Assembly (NCBI GenBank): GCA_037501455.1
Contig: CM074856.1
Span: forward strand, 18,311,001-18,375,000
DNA: 64,000 nt
Direction of reading: 5' to 3'
From: Lantana camara
Taxonomy: Eukaryota > Streptophyta > Magnoliopsida > Lamiales > Verbenaceae
Shown: positions 1 to 12,600 of the stretch, piece after piece
How the letters are laid out: each line of letters opens with the position of its first letter
How positions within the stretch are numbered: the first letter of the stretch is position 1
The notes under the pieces: model-generated
What the model was told of the DNA's origin: nothing
The model's database searches: none
What the model saw: only the letters and a program-made list of their open reading frames with translations
Position numbers and translations under genes: made by a program

Positions 1-395
1 CTCTTTTTGCTAGATATGATTTTCTTTGGTATTAAAAAAAAAAAAAAAAGTATTAGGGTGTAGAAGCTTATGTTTGTGATTTATATGCATGTGTGTCTTA
101 GTTTCAGATTTTTATGGTTTAATAGTTTGGAATAGTTAATAGGCATTGCAACTCGGAGTTCTTGGGTGAAAAACATAGTCTCAGTGGAGCTTCTTTATGA
201 ATAGGTTAAAGTATGTTGGACTAATTGTTGATCTTTTACATGGTTTTATGGTTTATTTTGGCGCTGAAAAAATGGGTTCATTTGATGTGAAGCTCATTTA
301 TTCTATTCTGAATATGATATCATCATGCATAGTATGGAGGCTGAATTGTAATATTTTTCCTAAACTGACGACGTTTTTTTTTTTTTTTTCTATAG

Positions 396-1833
396 CAATA
401 GAACTACAAGCTGTTAAGGAGAAGAAAAGCGAGCGCTTTATTAACAGAGGTAATTGGAACTATACATGTTGTTTTTATGGTATTTTGTTTCAGTTGAAAT
501 AGATTTATTAAGTTAAAGAGTGGAAAAATAAATAAATTTTAATTGCTATTGATCTGTTAAAGATTTACTCTAATCTGCCTAAAGCTATAATCATGACATA
601 ATTTTATGGCTTTGCTTGTGCTTTTATTTTTGTTGGTCATGGATAACTGATATGTGAACGGATTGCGATGTGCTCTATTAATGTATAATTTTGTTGTGTA
701 GTTTTATTGGCAGAATAATTCCATGACAAACATAGAGCAGTATTTCTGACTGAATTTCGATTCTCTTGTCTGTTGAAGTTGTTTTGCTGGAACATTTTAT
801 GAACATGCTTATGTAACATTTGGTGGCTAAAGGTGGTTTGCTTTTCAGTTGTATTATGGTTGAAACTTAAAAGTTCTCTGCGTATTACTAAAATCAGCTA
901 TAAAATTAAAATTTTTGAATGTGTCTAATATAGTTTCTAAAATTCTCTTTTCTCAATGAGTTAGAATAATTGCAATGTAAGTTTCTCATAAAAACTGCAA
1001 GCAAAGTTACAAATCTCCCAGTCTGTAATACAGAATTTTTAGGCTAGATTAAATAAGACCCAAAGTAGGATATTGTTAATAGCCCTCTTGCTGATTGTTA
1101 GACCTTGGCATAAAATGCAAAATATAAAATACACAAGTTCCTGAAATTTATATTTGTTTGTGTTAATTTGTTTGAAGCACTTGTCTGGTTTCTAATTTTT
1201 AATTTTGGCCATATTTAATTTTCTTGATCTCTTTATTTTCGAACCAAAAACTTAAAATTAGTTTATATTGATTGCAGCTGACTGCATGAGGAACTCAAAG
1301 AAGTTGATTTATCGTGCTCAGTCCTTTTTAAAGGTTCGTTATCACTATATTTACACTTTTCATTATTACGTTCGTACATTTGTAGTTTTAGAATTCCCAG
1401 CATGATTATTTTATGTTTTATTAAAATTTTACCAAATTGTACTTATATCAATTGTGAATACTACTCATGTAAATTTATTTTGCAATTATTTATCAATATG
1501 AACGTAGTTTTTTTCCCTAAAATAATGTTGCATCTCTCTCTCTTTTTGTCAAGACTTATTTATTTACTAATTTTTGTTGTACATATTCCCCCTCTTTATT
1601 AAGCATTAGTATTTAGTAGAATTTATCTAAAGTATATCTTCTCTTTATTTGATTTAGGTTTTGTCTATTCTCTTGTTTTCTCAAGCTATAATATAATTTA
1701 TATATTTACATACCTTTAGTTTCTTTTCCAGGTACAAAACGAGGTTCTGAAACATCCCACGGTACTCGAGTCTGCAGCCGTCGCTTTAAAAAATATTACT
1801 TCTACACTGTTATCTGCCAAACAAATCTGCTAA
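396..1833 (+). CDS. 3' end of a host gene, three terminal exons, function unknown
   Basis: Three exons fit together with consistent phases: 396-449, 1278-1333 and 1732-1833. Each has an AG acceptor after a T-rich tract and a GT donor (GTAATT, GTTCGT). The joined frame is open for 69 residues and ends at TAA 1831-1833. The peptide is rich in Lys, Glu, Leu and Ser, contains the segment FLKVQNEVLKHPTVLESAA across the last junction, and ends SAKQIC. It looks helical and soluble, with no membrane segment. I do not recognise the family. Upstream exons must lie left of 396 or outside the window. After the stop the sequence is AT-rich, as expected for a 3' UTR. The splice model is inferred from phase agreement only. 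A spurious longer open frame reads through the intron into the first of these exons and should be ignored. Confidence 0.6.
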
Positions 1834-2140
1834 ATCACCATAGTCTTTATAGTCATATCTTTGTAAATAGTAAGTATGTGAATATCTGGACAATCTACTG
1901 AATTTTCAGGCTTCAGATACCTTTGTAAATAGTAAATATGTAAATATCTAGGCAATCTATTGAATTTTGAAGTTTATGATTGGTAACCTATTTGTCAGCA
2001 TCCTTTGGAGGACAACTTTTATCCTTATTATTTTGTGTGACATTCTATAAAAATCTGTGAATGTACAAAGGTTACTGCAGTTTATTTAACTTTCATTATT
2101 CCAAATATATTTAATTAAAGATTTTTATATTTAATTTAAC
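1834..2140. other. AT-rich 3' flank of the first gene
   Basis: No coding signal. A short direct repeat (the GTAAATAGTAA(G/A)TATGT type segment near 1862 and 1924) is visible. This is probably 3' UTR and intergenic sequence. Confidence 0.4.
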
Positions 2141-2940
2141 CGGGCACGGGTACCACGCCTTGCGCGGTATCCATCTTCCTAGTATATTATAAAAGTACGA
2201 GTTGGATTTTTGGTTTCTTACAAAATACGAATTGCCTAAAATATCCTCATAATAATTACGTCAATAACTATTAGTTAAAGATAATAAATACAAGTTATAA
2301 GTTTTTAATTTAACTATATTTAAAATTTCTCTAAATTACCCAAAAAAAATATATAGTTCAACAAGGATTGTTTTAATATTAATATATCAATTATTTGTTT
2401 TCAAATTTTATGATATAAGTTGTCTCTTTTTTAATTTTAAGGTCTATAATTTAAAATGTTATAATAAGATATATCTAAAAATGAATCAATAAACAACAAA
2501 TTGATTCACTTTATAAATTTTAATAAATTATTATAATTATGTAAAAGAAAATATTATTTAAATTGAACAAGTTACATAAGATAACTTTCAATAAATCAAT
2601 CCTAATGTAAGTCTAATTATATAAGTTCATAGTTTTAATTATCTAAATTCATAAACTTTTTTAAATTAATATCATATTATAATTCTATAAACTTATCTAA
2701 TTAACAAAATAATATAATTGAATAATTTACATAATATTTTTCAATAAATAAATTAATTCTAATATAATATTTTTTAATTAACTTATACTAATATAGTAAT
2801 ATAATTGTAATTTTCTACATCTAACTAAACATATAATCTTCCTTTAGTTTATATAATAAAATATAAATTAAATACGTAAATGTACAAATAGCATTTTTGG
2901 TTTCTTACGACTTAATATACCACAATTTAAAATGTCAGGT
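2140..2940. repeat. Possible Helitron-like terminus with AT-rich body
   Basis: At about 2150-2169 there is a GC-rich imperfect hairpin (TACCACGC, short loop, GCGCGGTA) followed about ten bases later by CTAG. Directly after it the sequence TCTTCCTAGTATATTATAAA resembles the 5' start of many plant Helitrons. A phrase beginning TTTTTGGTTTCTTAC occurs near both ends of the AT-rich block (about 2205 and 2896). There is no Rep/helicase gene, so this would be non-autonomous. The assignment rests on pattern recall only, and both orientations are possible. The remainder to 2940 is A/T-rich without genes. Confidence 0.25.
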
Positions 2941-2953
2941 CATTAGACTATAG

Positions 2954-3782
2954 TGATGAGGCAGAAATATACGCTCGGCCACGTTTCGACACGTGGCATC
3001 ATCATTATGCGACACATGGAGATCAGGGCCCCACGCGGGCCACCATCGAGGCAGAGCTCTGTCGTTCCCTAGATTGTCCAATCCCCCCCCCCCCCCCCCC
3101 CCCGCCCCGAGAAACGCTCCTCAGCGCTAGACCCTCGGCATCCTCACAAAGCTCACCCTTGTATGAACTCCCTCACAAGGACGTATCGAGGGGTAAAACC
3201 TCCTCTTATATCCCGAGGGCCCTGACTCGGATGCCCCCGGGGCTGAAAGCCTTCAAGGCTCATAGTTGAACACCAGCGTGCACTTCGCCCTCGTTACCAA
3301 CCCAAAACGGCTCTCTGACACTACATACACATCCGCGCACCTGCCACTGTTGCCCGCACCAACCTTTCGCCAGCTTTTGCAGGAGATTCCTCCTAGGTTC
3401 ATCCTCATCATGCCACGTGTTAGGGCAACACTGGGCCAGGACCACATGGTGTTAATTACCAAAGGGTCCTTGACCCTCAACTGTAAATAAGGGACTTCAT
3501 CTCCCCTACTGCAAGCAATCTCTGATACTTGAGCTCTGCATTTTTTGCTTCATCTTCATCTTCCTCAGTTCAGATCATCATCTAACTTGAGCGTCGGAGA
3601 GCCAAACTGGGTATCACCCTCAGTTCCCCCAGCTTGGCTTTTTGACTATTTGTTCTTGGTGCTTGTCCTAGCAGGTTGAACCCACCATCTCTGACGATAT
3701 TCACTTGAGTTTTCATTCCCTGTTTCCCCACATAAACAAATTCAAAGTGTTGGAGTTTGAACACCTGAAATCAGACCCATCA
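2954..3782 (+). repeat. Solo LTR of a Gypsy (Tat-like) retrotransposon
   Basis: An 829-bp block begins TGATGAGGCAGAAATA and ends CCCATCA. It is flanked by TATAG (2949-2953) and CATAG (3783-3787), a 5-bp target duplication with one mismatch. It resembles the LTR of the Gypsy element at 29405 in several segments: the TGATRAGG start with ATACGCTCGG, the CACGTGTTAGGGCAACAC segment (3414 onward), and the TATA-like region followed by a CT-rich leader (about 3482-3560). No internal retroviral coding region follows, so recombination between two LTRs probably left a single copy. A run of about 19 C lies at 3085-3103. Open frames on both strands here are shadows of the GC-rich LTR. Confidence 0.65.
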
Positions 3783-4420
3783 CATAGTTATGTTAAATTA
3801 ATAATTTTAAAAAGACTCAATGTGTGTGCATATAAAAATAGGATATAATCTAATTTTATAAATAATTTTTATAGTATTCGATTAAATATTCCTTAAATTT
3901 TTAAATGAATATACTCTTTTAATTATTTTTACTGCATACATAAAATTAATTATAAAAAAAATTAACATAAATTTGAAATAATACTCATTAGAGAAATACA
4001 AATAAGAAAATGGAAAATAAGATCAAATGACAAAGATAATATAAAAAAGAGATAAAGAATAGTTAGTAAAAGAAGAAATACTTAATTTTAATGTATATAC
4101 GCACGCATATCAAAATTAAGGACAACTGTAAAATATTTTTACAAATATATTTATAAAGGACATGGCAAAGTGAGAATTAATATTGCGTACAATGATAAAC
4201 AAAATTTCGAAAATTAGATTAAAAATTTCAAGATATTAGATTAAGTGTCAACTCAAGAAACGATATGGAGAATTTTCGAATTTAATTTGAATGAGATCGA
4301 TACAACAGTTATCAATTTAGATCTACATTTTCCAAATTAGCAATACATGATTTATTGGTCGAATCAAAACTTGAAGGACATTTTGACTTGGGGTCATTAC
4401 TCTAAAGGCGAAAAAATAAA
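3783..4420. other. AT-rich spacer without genes
   Basis: Only A/T-rich sequence, with no open frame or recognisable repeat. I see nothing else here. Confidence 0.4.
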
Positions 4421-4429
4421 AAAAAAATA

Positions 4430-5800
4430 CAAAGAATTTTCAGAGCATCATGCATGAGCCAAGCAAGGTAAATATTCAAAAGATTTGAAGAAAGAATTGA
4501 TGACAGGATATAACAAACTATTACAACAAGAAGAGATTATTTGGTTTTAAGAGCCGATAATTAATTGGCTCCAATTCAAGGGATAAACATGCACGTTTCT
4601 TTCATCTCTTAACCATAATGAGAAAAATGAGAAACCAGATGAGTGCTCTCAAAATAGGCAATGAATGGACAACCAATAATGATCAACTGAAGCCACACAC
4701 TTGGGAGTACTACACCAAACTATTCAATGGAGATACCATTAAAGAAGTGATGAGTCTTGATATTAGCTTGCACCAACGAACCCTAAGGTGTTAGCGGAAA
4801 AATAAATTGGAAAGAATGACCTCAAAAGAGAAAATCTTGAGGATAGTGAAGAGCATGCACCTTTACAAAGCACTGGGAGTAAATGGTTTCCAATATTAGG
4901 ATATAGTTGGAGACTCGATAATGAGCTTCATCAGATTGCATGGAGAGATAATCAATTCCAAAGAAGGATTATCGATTGTTTATTTGGGTAATTTAAAAAA
5001 TTAATGCTCTAAAAAAATAAACGAGTTTCGGGCCATTATGTTAATGTATTGCTCAAAAATGATTACCAAGATGATTATACTCGATTTAAGCCGTATATCA
5101 AAAAAATTAAGGGATCGAACCAGAATAGCTTCATTCGCTGCGAGACACCCATTATAATATCTTGATGCCTAAAGAGGTGTTATGAATGCTACATCACTCC
5201 ATCGATAAAAAAGGGCATGATGCTGAAATTGAATCTTGAAAAGGCGTACGACAAAATTTGTTAGAATTTTTTGAGAAAAACTTTAACTTTCTTCAAATTC
5301 TCGAAGAAAATCATCAATATCATTATGAGCAGAATGTAGAGGATACAATCAAAAATTCTATAGAATGGTGAGCCGATAGAGGCTGTACGGATCTGTGGCA
5401 TTAGATAAGACAATCACTCTCACCTTATGTGTTTGTACTCTACATGGAACAACTTACGTATATAATTGAGGAGACCATTTTCAGCCAGACCTGGAAGCCA
5501 ATTACGGTATGTTAGAAAAGGTCTCACATCTCAAACTTGCTTTTTGTGGACAACTTAATATTGGGAGCCAAAGCAACCATGGATGGAGCAAAGTGCATTC
5601 AAAATGTGGTTGAGGCGTTTCGCAAAGCGTTGAGTTTCAAATTAAATTTCAGCAAATTACATGTGTTGTTCGCACCTTACGTGTCAAATGATTTAAAGCA
5701 GTAGGTTAGTAGAATTTTGGGCATGGAAAGTATAAACAACTTAAGGAACTAATTGGGGTTGCAGAAGCTAGAACTTTAGCTGAAACTACAATGAGCATTT
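4430..5800 (+). pseudogene. Decayed LINE (L1-type) ORF2 fragment
   Basis: Translations in shifting plus-strand frames follow the order of a plant L1-type ORF2. At about 4575-4600 there is RDKHARFFHL (the linker before the reverse transcriptase). At 4595-4760 a long in-frame block contains EYYTKLFNGD. Near 5030 a region matches the RPISLCN...K stretch in degenerate form. At about 5232 there is LNLEKAYDKI, which corresponds to the catalytic Asp motif. At about 5400 there is IRQSLSPYVFVLYMEQL (the GxRQGDPLSP motif). Near 5540 LLFVDNL stands where the YADD box should be, so it is mutated. Many stops and frameshifts interrupt it, and no endonuclease domain is readable. It is an old dead copy. Confidence 0.65.
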
Positions 5801-6069
5801 TTCGATTGTGAAAAATAGAAAAATAGAAAGAAGATGGGAAGAAGACGGAGAAAAAAAAAATAGAAATACTTATTAAATCAAACTACAATTATGGAGAAGA
5901 AGATGGACATTTTTAGGAAATGATGTAATATTGAAAATAATGATATATCAAACCCATAATTTTGAGAGATGAATATTTAGCCTAAGGTAATTATACTAAA
6001 ATTAATGATTGTTGGGGACATACTCATTAGGCCTATAATGGAACCAAACCTAAGATCAATTCGCCCGAG

Positions 6070-7790
6070 GGAAGGCCGGTCTGATAAGATTCCTATGTTT
6101 GGAGTTTGGAAATTACAATAACTTCAATTATGAATTTTTTGACTTCTTGTGCTAGCTGAAAGCCTCTTTATGGCAATATCTCTCCATTTTCCAGTTTTCC
6201 CTATCAAATTGACTATAGATATTTTAGAAACCATTATTCTCATCAGATTAATGCCCAAATGCAATAGAATGTATAGAGGAAAATGAAACAGAACATATAT
6301 ATTGCACCAAGCAAACAGGACCAAATCTACCCTTACCAAGCATTGTCGTCGTGAAAATGGTTTGTCACATTTGCAAGTGTCACGAAGGTGAACAATGGCA
6401 ATTCTTCAATGTTAACTTCCTCTGATTCGTCTCTAAACACGATAGATAAGGTTGGTTTTGCTTTGGAGGTCTTATGGTAATATTCTTCTCCACATGACTC
6501 CTGATTTTCACAAGGGATATTTCATTATCAGTTTAAACTGATTGACAATAGCCAAATATATAAGGGAGATAAGTATATTTATTCACAATCACCTCTTTTC
6601 TTGGCATCCAGCACCAAACTATAAAGACGCAAATGGATATGCAAACAAAACCCGCCATTATTGGAATCGTGACAATCAGTATTTTGTTGTTATGGTTACC
6701 TAGAAAACAGAACACGAGAAAGAGAAAACACATCATCCAACACAAATTACCAAAACAAGAAATTGGAAAATAAGTCAAGGAACAAGAATTAGTAATTGTA
6801 TAAAGAGACAATGTGAAAACTTCCATATTGTCATTAATGATAAAAGACAAGTACCTAGTTCTGAAGACGCGAGACGAATGTAAAGATCCGTCAAAAGGTC
6901 GCATTGGAGCTTCCACGTATCATCAGTCAATCGCAAGTACTACTGAGATCAATCAATCCCTTTCTCCAGGTCATACACTGAATATCTGAATCATATGCAT
7001 AAGCTAAGCAAGAGCACATCCTCAAACATAGCCTTCTACATTCTTCTCCCATTCCACCTCGGAACGGTTCATCAAAATCCAGCACAGCATCCTGAAAAAC
7101 TCGTCTCCTTTTCCTCCATTGCCGCTAGTAATATTGCTTCTGTCACACCGTAGCCACATCTTCCGCACACATCCATTCTTCCAATTACCATTTCGCCACT
7201 CCTCCTTGTTTAAGGGCTCAAATCTTCTCAAACAAGAATAAATAGGAAATTGCCGCCAATTGCAGAAGTCGAAAGGTCCACACTTTCCATAAACTTCAGA
7301 GTCATATTGAGGGATGAAGCATACGGTATCACAACTCCTTTTCTAATCATTCCAGATAGATTGCTCCGCACTTCCAGAAGAATTCAGGCCGATTTTCGTC
7401 ATGAATCTCGTCCCGACCACCGTGGCAGAGAAAATCCCTGATTCATTCATTATGGTGAGCTTGTATAGTGAGAACAAGGTTTCCAGTGTCCTGGATCTGA
7501 GCAGTGGTCTTCCTCGGAACATTTATGGCATTTGTGGACCAAATGGCGTCGTGTTGTCCATTCTTGAGTACGAGGTTGCCGTTTGCAGATATGGTTATAG
7601 TGCCTGAAGAAACTGTGAGCGGCCTTATCACGTCTCTTGACATAGAAAATGGCTAAGTAGCGATTAGTGGTGTTTACAGGGATAAAGAATCCTAAGTTGA
7701 AAACTCAGCCTTGAGATGCAATATAATCGGGATCCTTGAGGGATAAAGTGGATGAGGGACTGAAAAAAAAGTTGAAGGATTTTGGTGTTA
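6070..7790 (-). pseudogene. S-domain (G-type lectin) receptor-like kinase pseudogene, truncated in the kinase domain
   Basis: Reading the minus strand from 7790 to 6070 gives the domains of a plant S-domain receptor kinase in order. The B-lectin part is at about 7790-7440 (segments VFNLGFFIPVNTTNRY and SANGNLVLKNGQHDAIWSTN, then QDTGNLVL). The S-locus glycoprotein and EGF-like part follows, with VYGKCGPFDFCN near 7260. The PAN start has FEPLNKEEWRNGNW and NGCVRK near 7200. A hydrophobic membrane span (IVTIPIMAGFVCISICVFIV) lies near 6650. The juxtamembrane part has EELPLFTF and TNHF near 6390. The kinase start has GKWRDIAIKRLSAS near 6170. Stops and frame changes occur throughout. The kinase stops after about HRNLIR near 6085, so the catalytic loop is absent. 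In living members this is a plasma-membrane receptor kinase; this copy cannot make one. Confidence 0.85.
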
Positions 7791-7936
7791 GCCATTGTTG
7801 TTTGCCATTGGACGTGGTTGCTTAAAATCTACTGCGTTTACATTTCGTATTAATAAAGCAGATTTAAGAAAGCTGAACTCAGTCGTGTCATCGGCTAAAA
7901 TGGATTCATTTTCTTGAGTCAATTACAAGTTTTTTT
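7791..7936. other. Flank of the receptor-kinase pseudogene
   Basis: Short non-coding spacer. It may include the remains of the pseudogene's 5' end and promoter, but no clear TATA box or start codon is visible. Confidence 0.3.
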
Positions 7937-8842
7937 CAGTGTTTTCAAAACCGAACCGGAGACCAAACCGGTAAGCTTACTGGTTACCGATTCAACCGGT
8001 TCGATCGGTTCAACCAGCGGTCGGATCGGTATGACGTCATAAATAATTAATTATTATTTTATAAATTAAATAGATAATATTTAAACATTAATAAATTCAT
8101 AATTTTGAATATATGAAATAAAAATATAATTTTCTCTACACAATAGCTAAAAAAGATAATTTAATATTTATTGTACAAATTTTATTATTTTTTTTACAAG
8201 ACTAATATTTATTATTTACCATAAAATTAATATATGTCTTAAGGATTTTTACATGTATTATTCTTAATTTTTTCCCAACCCTAAAAGCCCAAAGGCCCAA
8301 ACCTAATGACAATAAGAATCTTATCAGATAAATCACCAGCCGCTATATCAAATCCACACTCATCTTCTTCAGACTTCATATGTAGCGTCCACAGCAGCCA
8401 AAATGAAAGAGGTGACCATCTCTCTCTCTATATATATATATATCTCCCTCTATCTCTATTAAACCATCTCTCTCCATATATATCTCCCACTATTTCTATT
8501 AAAGAAGTGCTAATTAGACAAAAAAAAAAAATCTTTACTATGTGAAATGTTGGGAAAGAGAGGCTGTGCATGTTTCGGAGAAGAGAAGTCGTCTAAAAAA
8601 AGAAAATCGGTAAATAGAGAAACTCAAAGAGGCCGAAAAAAAAAAAAAAAAAAGGAGATGATATTCATCCAACCGGCGGTCCGGTCCGGTTATCAGGGCT
8701 GAAACCGCCGGTTAACCGGCCGGTTTTTCCGACCCTGTACCGGTTCGGTCACCGCCGGTTTTAAGGGCTAATTCGGACCGGACCCCTCGCCGGTCACCGG
8801 TCGAACCGGCCGGTCCGGTCCGGTCCGGTTTTCAAAACACTG
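7937..8842. mobile_element. Non-autonomous hAT-like element with CCGGTT-rich ends
   Basis: The 906-bp element starts CAGTGTTTTCAAAACCG and ends with the inverse CGGTTTTCAAAACACTG, giving about 17 bp of terminal inverted repeat. The flanks GTTTTTTT and GGTTTTTT are an 8-bp duplication with one mismatch, which suits hAT elements. The outer 100-200 bp on each side are packed with ACCGGTT/CCGGTCCGG repeats, likely subterminal transposase sites. The middle is AT-rich and includes a (CT)n(AT)n microsatellite near 8421-8450. No transposase coding sequence is present. The open frame at 8306-8545 is low-complexity and not a gene. Confidence 0.7.
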
Positions 8843-8859
8843 GGTTTTTTTTTTCAGTT

Positions 8860-9491
8860 GGGTTATTTACATATTTCACCCCATATTAGGTGAAATGCGC
8901 AAAAAACACCTTGTGTTACAACACAGAAAACCTTGTGTTTTCAAAATATTTGTATGGAGAATCCTAAAAATTTCTGGTGTTGGATACACGCTAAAAGCAC
9001 GACTAGAACACTAATTTTCTCTATTTATTGGACACAAAATAACTAATTTACCCTTTTATATTTTGATATACATCATCTCACATCTCTTTATATTGTTCAA
9101 TACTTTTTTACATGCACTAAGACCCTATACAAAATAAAAATTTGCATAAAGAACCCTATAAACAAGTATATGTTCAATACTTTTTTATATGCACAGCGAC
9201 CCTATCCAAAATAAAAATTGCATGAAAAACTCTATAAACAAGTATAAAAAGGGATATATAGGGAGATGTGAGATGATGTATATCAAAATATAAAAGGTAA
9301 ATTAGTTATTTCACGCTCAATAAATAGAAAAAATTAGTGTTTTATTAGTCGCGCTTTTAGCACATACCACAAATTTTCAGGGTTCTCCATACAAATATTT
9401 TGAAAACACAGGGTTTTTTATGTTAATTTTTGTAACACAAGGTGTTTTTTGCTCATTTCACTTAACACAGGGGGCATGGTGTAAATACCTC
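8860..9491. mobile_element. Near-palindromic foldback element (MULE-like MITE)
   Basis: The left arm from about 8860 and the reverse complement of the right arm ending at about 9491 align almost end to end. Shared words include GCAAAAAACACCTTGTGTTA, TTTTCAAAATATTTGTATGG, TTTATATTTTGATATACATC and CATCTCACATCTC. Each arm is about 300 bp, meeting near 9175. No coding sequence is present. Very long inverted arms with no gene suggest a Mutator-type MITE or foldback element. I could not find a convincing target duplication; the Copia LTR begins directly at its right end. Confidence 0.7.
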
Positions 9492-9659
9492 TGTTAAGGC
9501 ATAAAGAGAGGAAAAAGGTTTTAATGAGATCATTGTTGAATGAATAAAGCGTACAAGAGACTGAATATTTATCCTAATCATCCTTATAAGTCAGAGATTG
9601 TAGAATCGGTTATTAAAGGAAACGTCAATCTCTCCGAAACTAGGGCATATTTCCTAACA
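9492..9659 (-). repeat. 3' LTR of Copia copy 1
   Basis: 168 bp, plus-strand TGTTAAGGCATAAAGAGAGG to TTTCCTAACA. It is 45 bp longer than the other LTR because of an extra segment around 9520-9564. Confidence 0.85.
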
Positions 9660-9680
9660 CTCCCCCCCTCCCCCCCAAAG

Positions 9681-12600
9681 TTAAGTAATCGGATCCCTGA
9701 TTCGTAGCTTGTCCAAAGTTGTCTTGAACACCTGTCCGGTAACAGCTTTAGCCAGAATATCGGCCAGCTAGTCTTCTGACTTAACAAACGGAAGCTCAAT
9801 GGTGCCATCCTCTAGTTTCTCTTTTATGAAGTGTCGATCAACTTCCACGTGCTTAGTTCTGTCATGTTGTACCGGGTTATAAGAAATGCTGATTGCGGCC
9901 TTATTGTCACACTTTAACCGTCTAGGTTCCCATGGAGCCATCCCAATTTTTGACATTAGTTTCCTTTAGCCAGATGATTTTTGTTACAACTTTTGCAATA
10001 CCCCTTAGTTTTGCTTCGGCACTTGAGAGAGTTATAACTTTTTGGTTTTTGCTTTTCCATATTACTACATTCCCTCCAACAAGGGTAAAGAACCCTGAGG
10101 TAGACCGTCTATCGTTTAGGTTTCCTGCCCAATCAGCATCTATGTATGCCTCAATCTCCAAGTGCCCATGCTTCCCAAACATGATCCCACTCCCTATGGA
10201 GCCTTTTAGGTACCGGATTATCTGTATCACTGCCTCCATGTGCTCCTTCTGAGGCTGGTGCATGAACTGACTAACTATCCCCACTGAATAGGGGATGTTC
10301 GGCCTAGCGTGAGACAAGTAGATCAATTTCCTAACCAGTCGCTGATATCGTTCTTTCTTGACTGGTTCTCCATTTTCCTGTATCCTGAGTCTGTGGTTAA
10401 CCTGGATTAGTGTGTCGACCGGTTTGCAATCTAACAAGTTAGTTTCTGCTAGGAGATCAGGAACATACTTCTTTTGTGAAATGAAGATTCCCCGTTTGGA
10501 CCACATCACCTCTATTCCTAGGAAGTACTTTAGGCCTTCTAGGTCCTTCATCTCGAATTCTTTGAACAAATTCTCCCTGAGTTGTTCTATTTCCTCCTTA
10601 TCGTTGCCTGTAATAATCATACCGTCCACATAAATGATCAGGGAGGTTATCATTCTTCCCCTAGTTTTTTAGAATATGTTGCAGTCTGAGTTGCTTTGTT
10701 TGTACACGTGCTTCCTCATAGCTACTGTGAATTTTCCAAACCAAGCACGTGTGGACTGCTTGAGTCCAAATAATGCCTTCCAGAGCCTGCAGACTTCATT
10801 AGCTTTGAAACGGTTAAAAAACCTAGGAGGAGCCTCCATATACACTTCTTCTGACAATTCTCCGTGCAAAAAGATATTCTTTACGTCAAACTGATGGAGT
10901 GGCCAATCCTGGTTGGCTGCTACATATAGAAGAACTCGCACTGTATCAGTCTTTGCCACCGAAGAGAATGTTTCAGAATAGTCAATCCCATATGTTTGGG
11001 TGTATCCTTTCGCAACGAGACGTGCCTTGTATCTTCCCACTCTTCTATCTGCCTTATTTTGATAGTGAATACCCACTTGCACCCCATTGGTCTCGTGCCC
11101 TGGGGTAATTCACATTTTCCCCATGTTTTGTTTTTTGTAAGATATCCATTTCCACAACCATAGCTCTCCTCCATTGTTTGATTTCCAAGGCTTCCTGGGC
11201 CGTTCTAGGAATCTGTTCTCTATAGAAGTGTCCTACAAAGGCTTTAGCCATATCAGACATGCTCTCCTTTACCATATTCCCCGCAGAATATCTTAAAGAC
11301 CGTGGCCTCTGTTCGGGTGAATATTAGTTCGGTGGGATCCCCCTCGTATTTTTTTGAGGCAACATGTACCTATTACTCTCTATATCACCTGAAAAGGGGT
11401 TAATTGTATCTGAAACAGGATCAATTTCAGGAGTAGATGATGAAGGATCCGTTACCTCGATATGGACATCATGCGGAGGAGACTGATGGGTGGTGGTACT
11501 GAGCTCGTTGTTGGGCTGGTCGGGATCGGACAAAGAAAGAAGGCCAGTATCATCAGAATCAAATAAAGAGAGAAGACCGGTTGAATTTGAGTCACTGAGC
11601 CAGCATAGAGAGTCACTCGGATACTCCTCTTGAGAGCTATGTTGGTTTTGAAAATAGTACTCCGTTTCCAAGAACTAGCAATCCATAGTGATATGAAGGC
11701 GACGTGTGACGGGGTTATAGCAGTGGTACCCATTTTGATGAGGTGCATATCCAACAAAGACACACTTAACGACACATAGGTCCAATTTTATTCGTTCAGT
11801 TTTGGGAATATGCACAAACACTGAGCATCCAAAAACCCGTGGTGGCATAGTAAGTGACGGAGGAATGTTTTCCTATGTTTGGAAGACCGAAAGGGGTGTT
11901 TGATGGGTAAGTATTTTTGTAGGCAGTCTGTTTGTAAGGTAGGTTGCGGTGGCTAAAGCTTCAGGCCAGCAATGGTTCGGGACGTGTAATTCTGTTAATA
12001 GGGCTCGGGCCATTTCGAGCAGGGTTCTGTTTTTTCGTTCAGCAACTCCATTTTGCTGAAGTGTGCTAGCGCAGGTGGTTTGATGAATGATGCCCTGCTT
12101 GGTTGTGAAATCCTTCATTTGTTGGTTAACATACACATGCCCATTGTCTGATCTGAGCACTTTGATTTTCTGGTTGAACTGGGTGTGAATCATGTTAAAG
12201 AATACAACAAAAGTATCATAGACTTCTGATTTGTGTTGAAGAAAGTATACTCACGTCATACGAGAAAAGTCATCGATAAATAGCACAAAATAACGAAATC
12301 GATTATGATTAGTAACCAGGGCCGGTCCCTAAACATCAAAATGTACTAACGAAAACACAGACTGAACCCGAGTATTCGTGGGATTAAAAGAAGTTCTATG
12401 ACTCTTTGCAATTGAACAAGATCGACAAGACAACTTGAAATTCTGACTATTCTGAAACAGTGTGGGAAATAGTATTTACAGATACCCAATTGGCGGATGT
12501 CCAAGGCGCTGGTGCCAAAGCCAGATTTAGGCATCTGAAGTGCCCTTTAACAGTAAAGCCCAAGAAGGTGATTCCAGTTCTTCCACAAAGTAAAGTCCGT

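Noticed and set aside
197..502. 101-codon plus-strand open frame
   Set aside because: It reads through a T-rich intron tract into a real exon; only the 396-449 part is supported by splice phases.
3253..3764. Overlapping open frames on both strands
   Set aside because: They lie inside a solo LTR and have no family resemblance.
8306..8545. 79-codon frame in the hAT-like element
   Set aside because: Composed of microsatellite-derived codons (TATA and CTCT runs), with no homology that I recognise.
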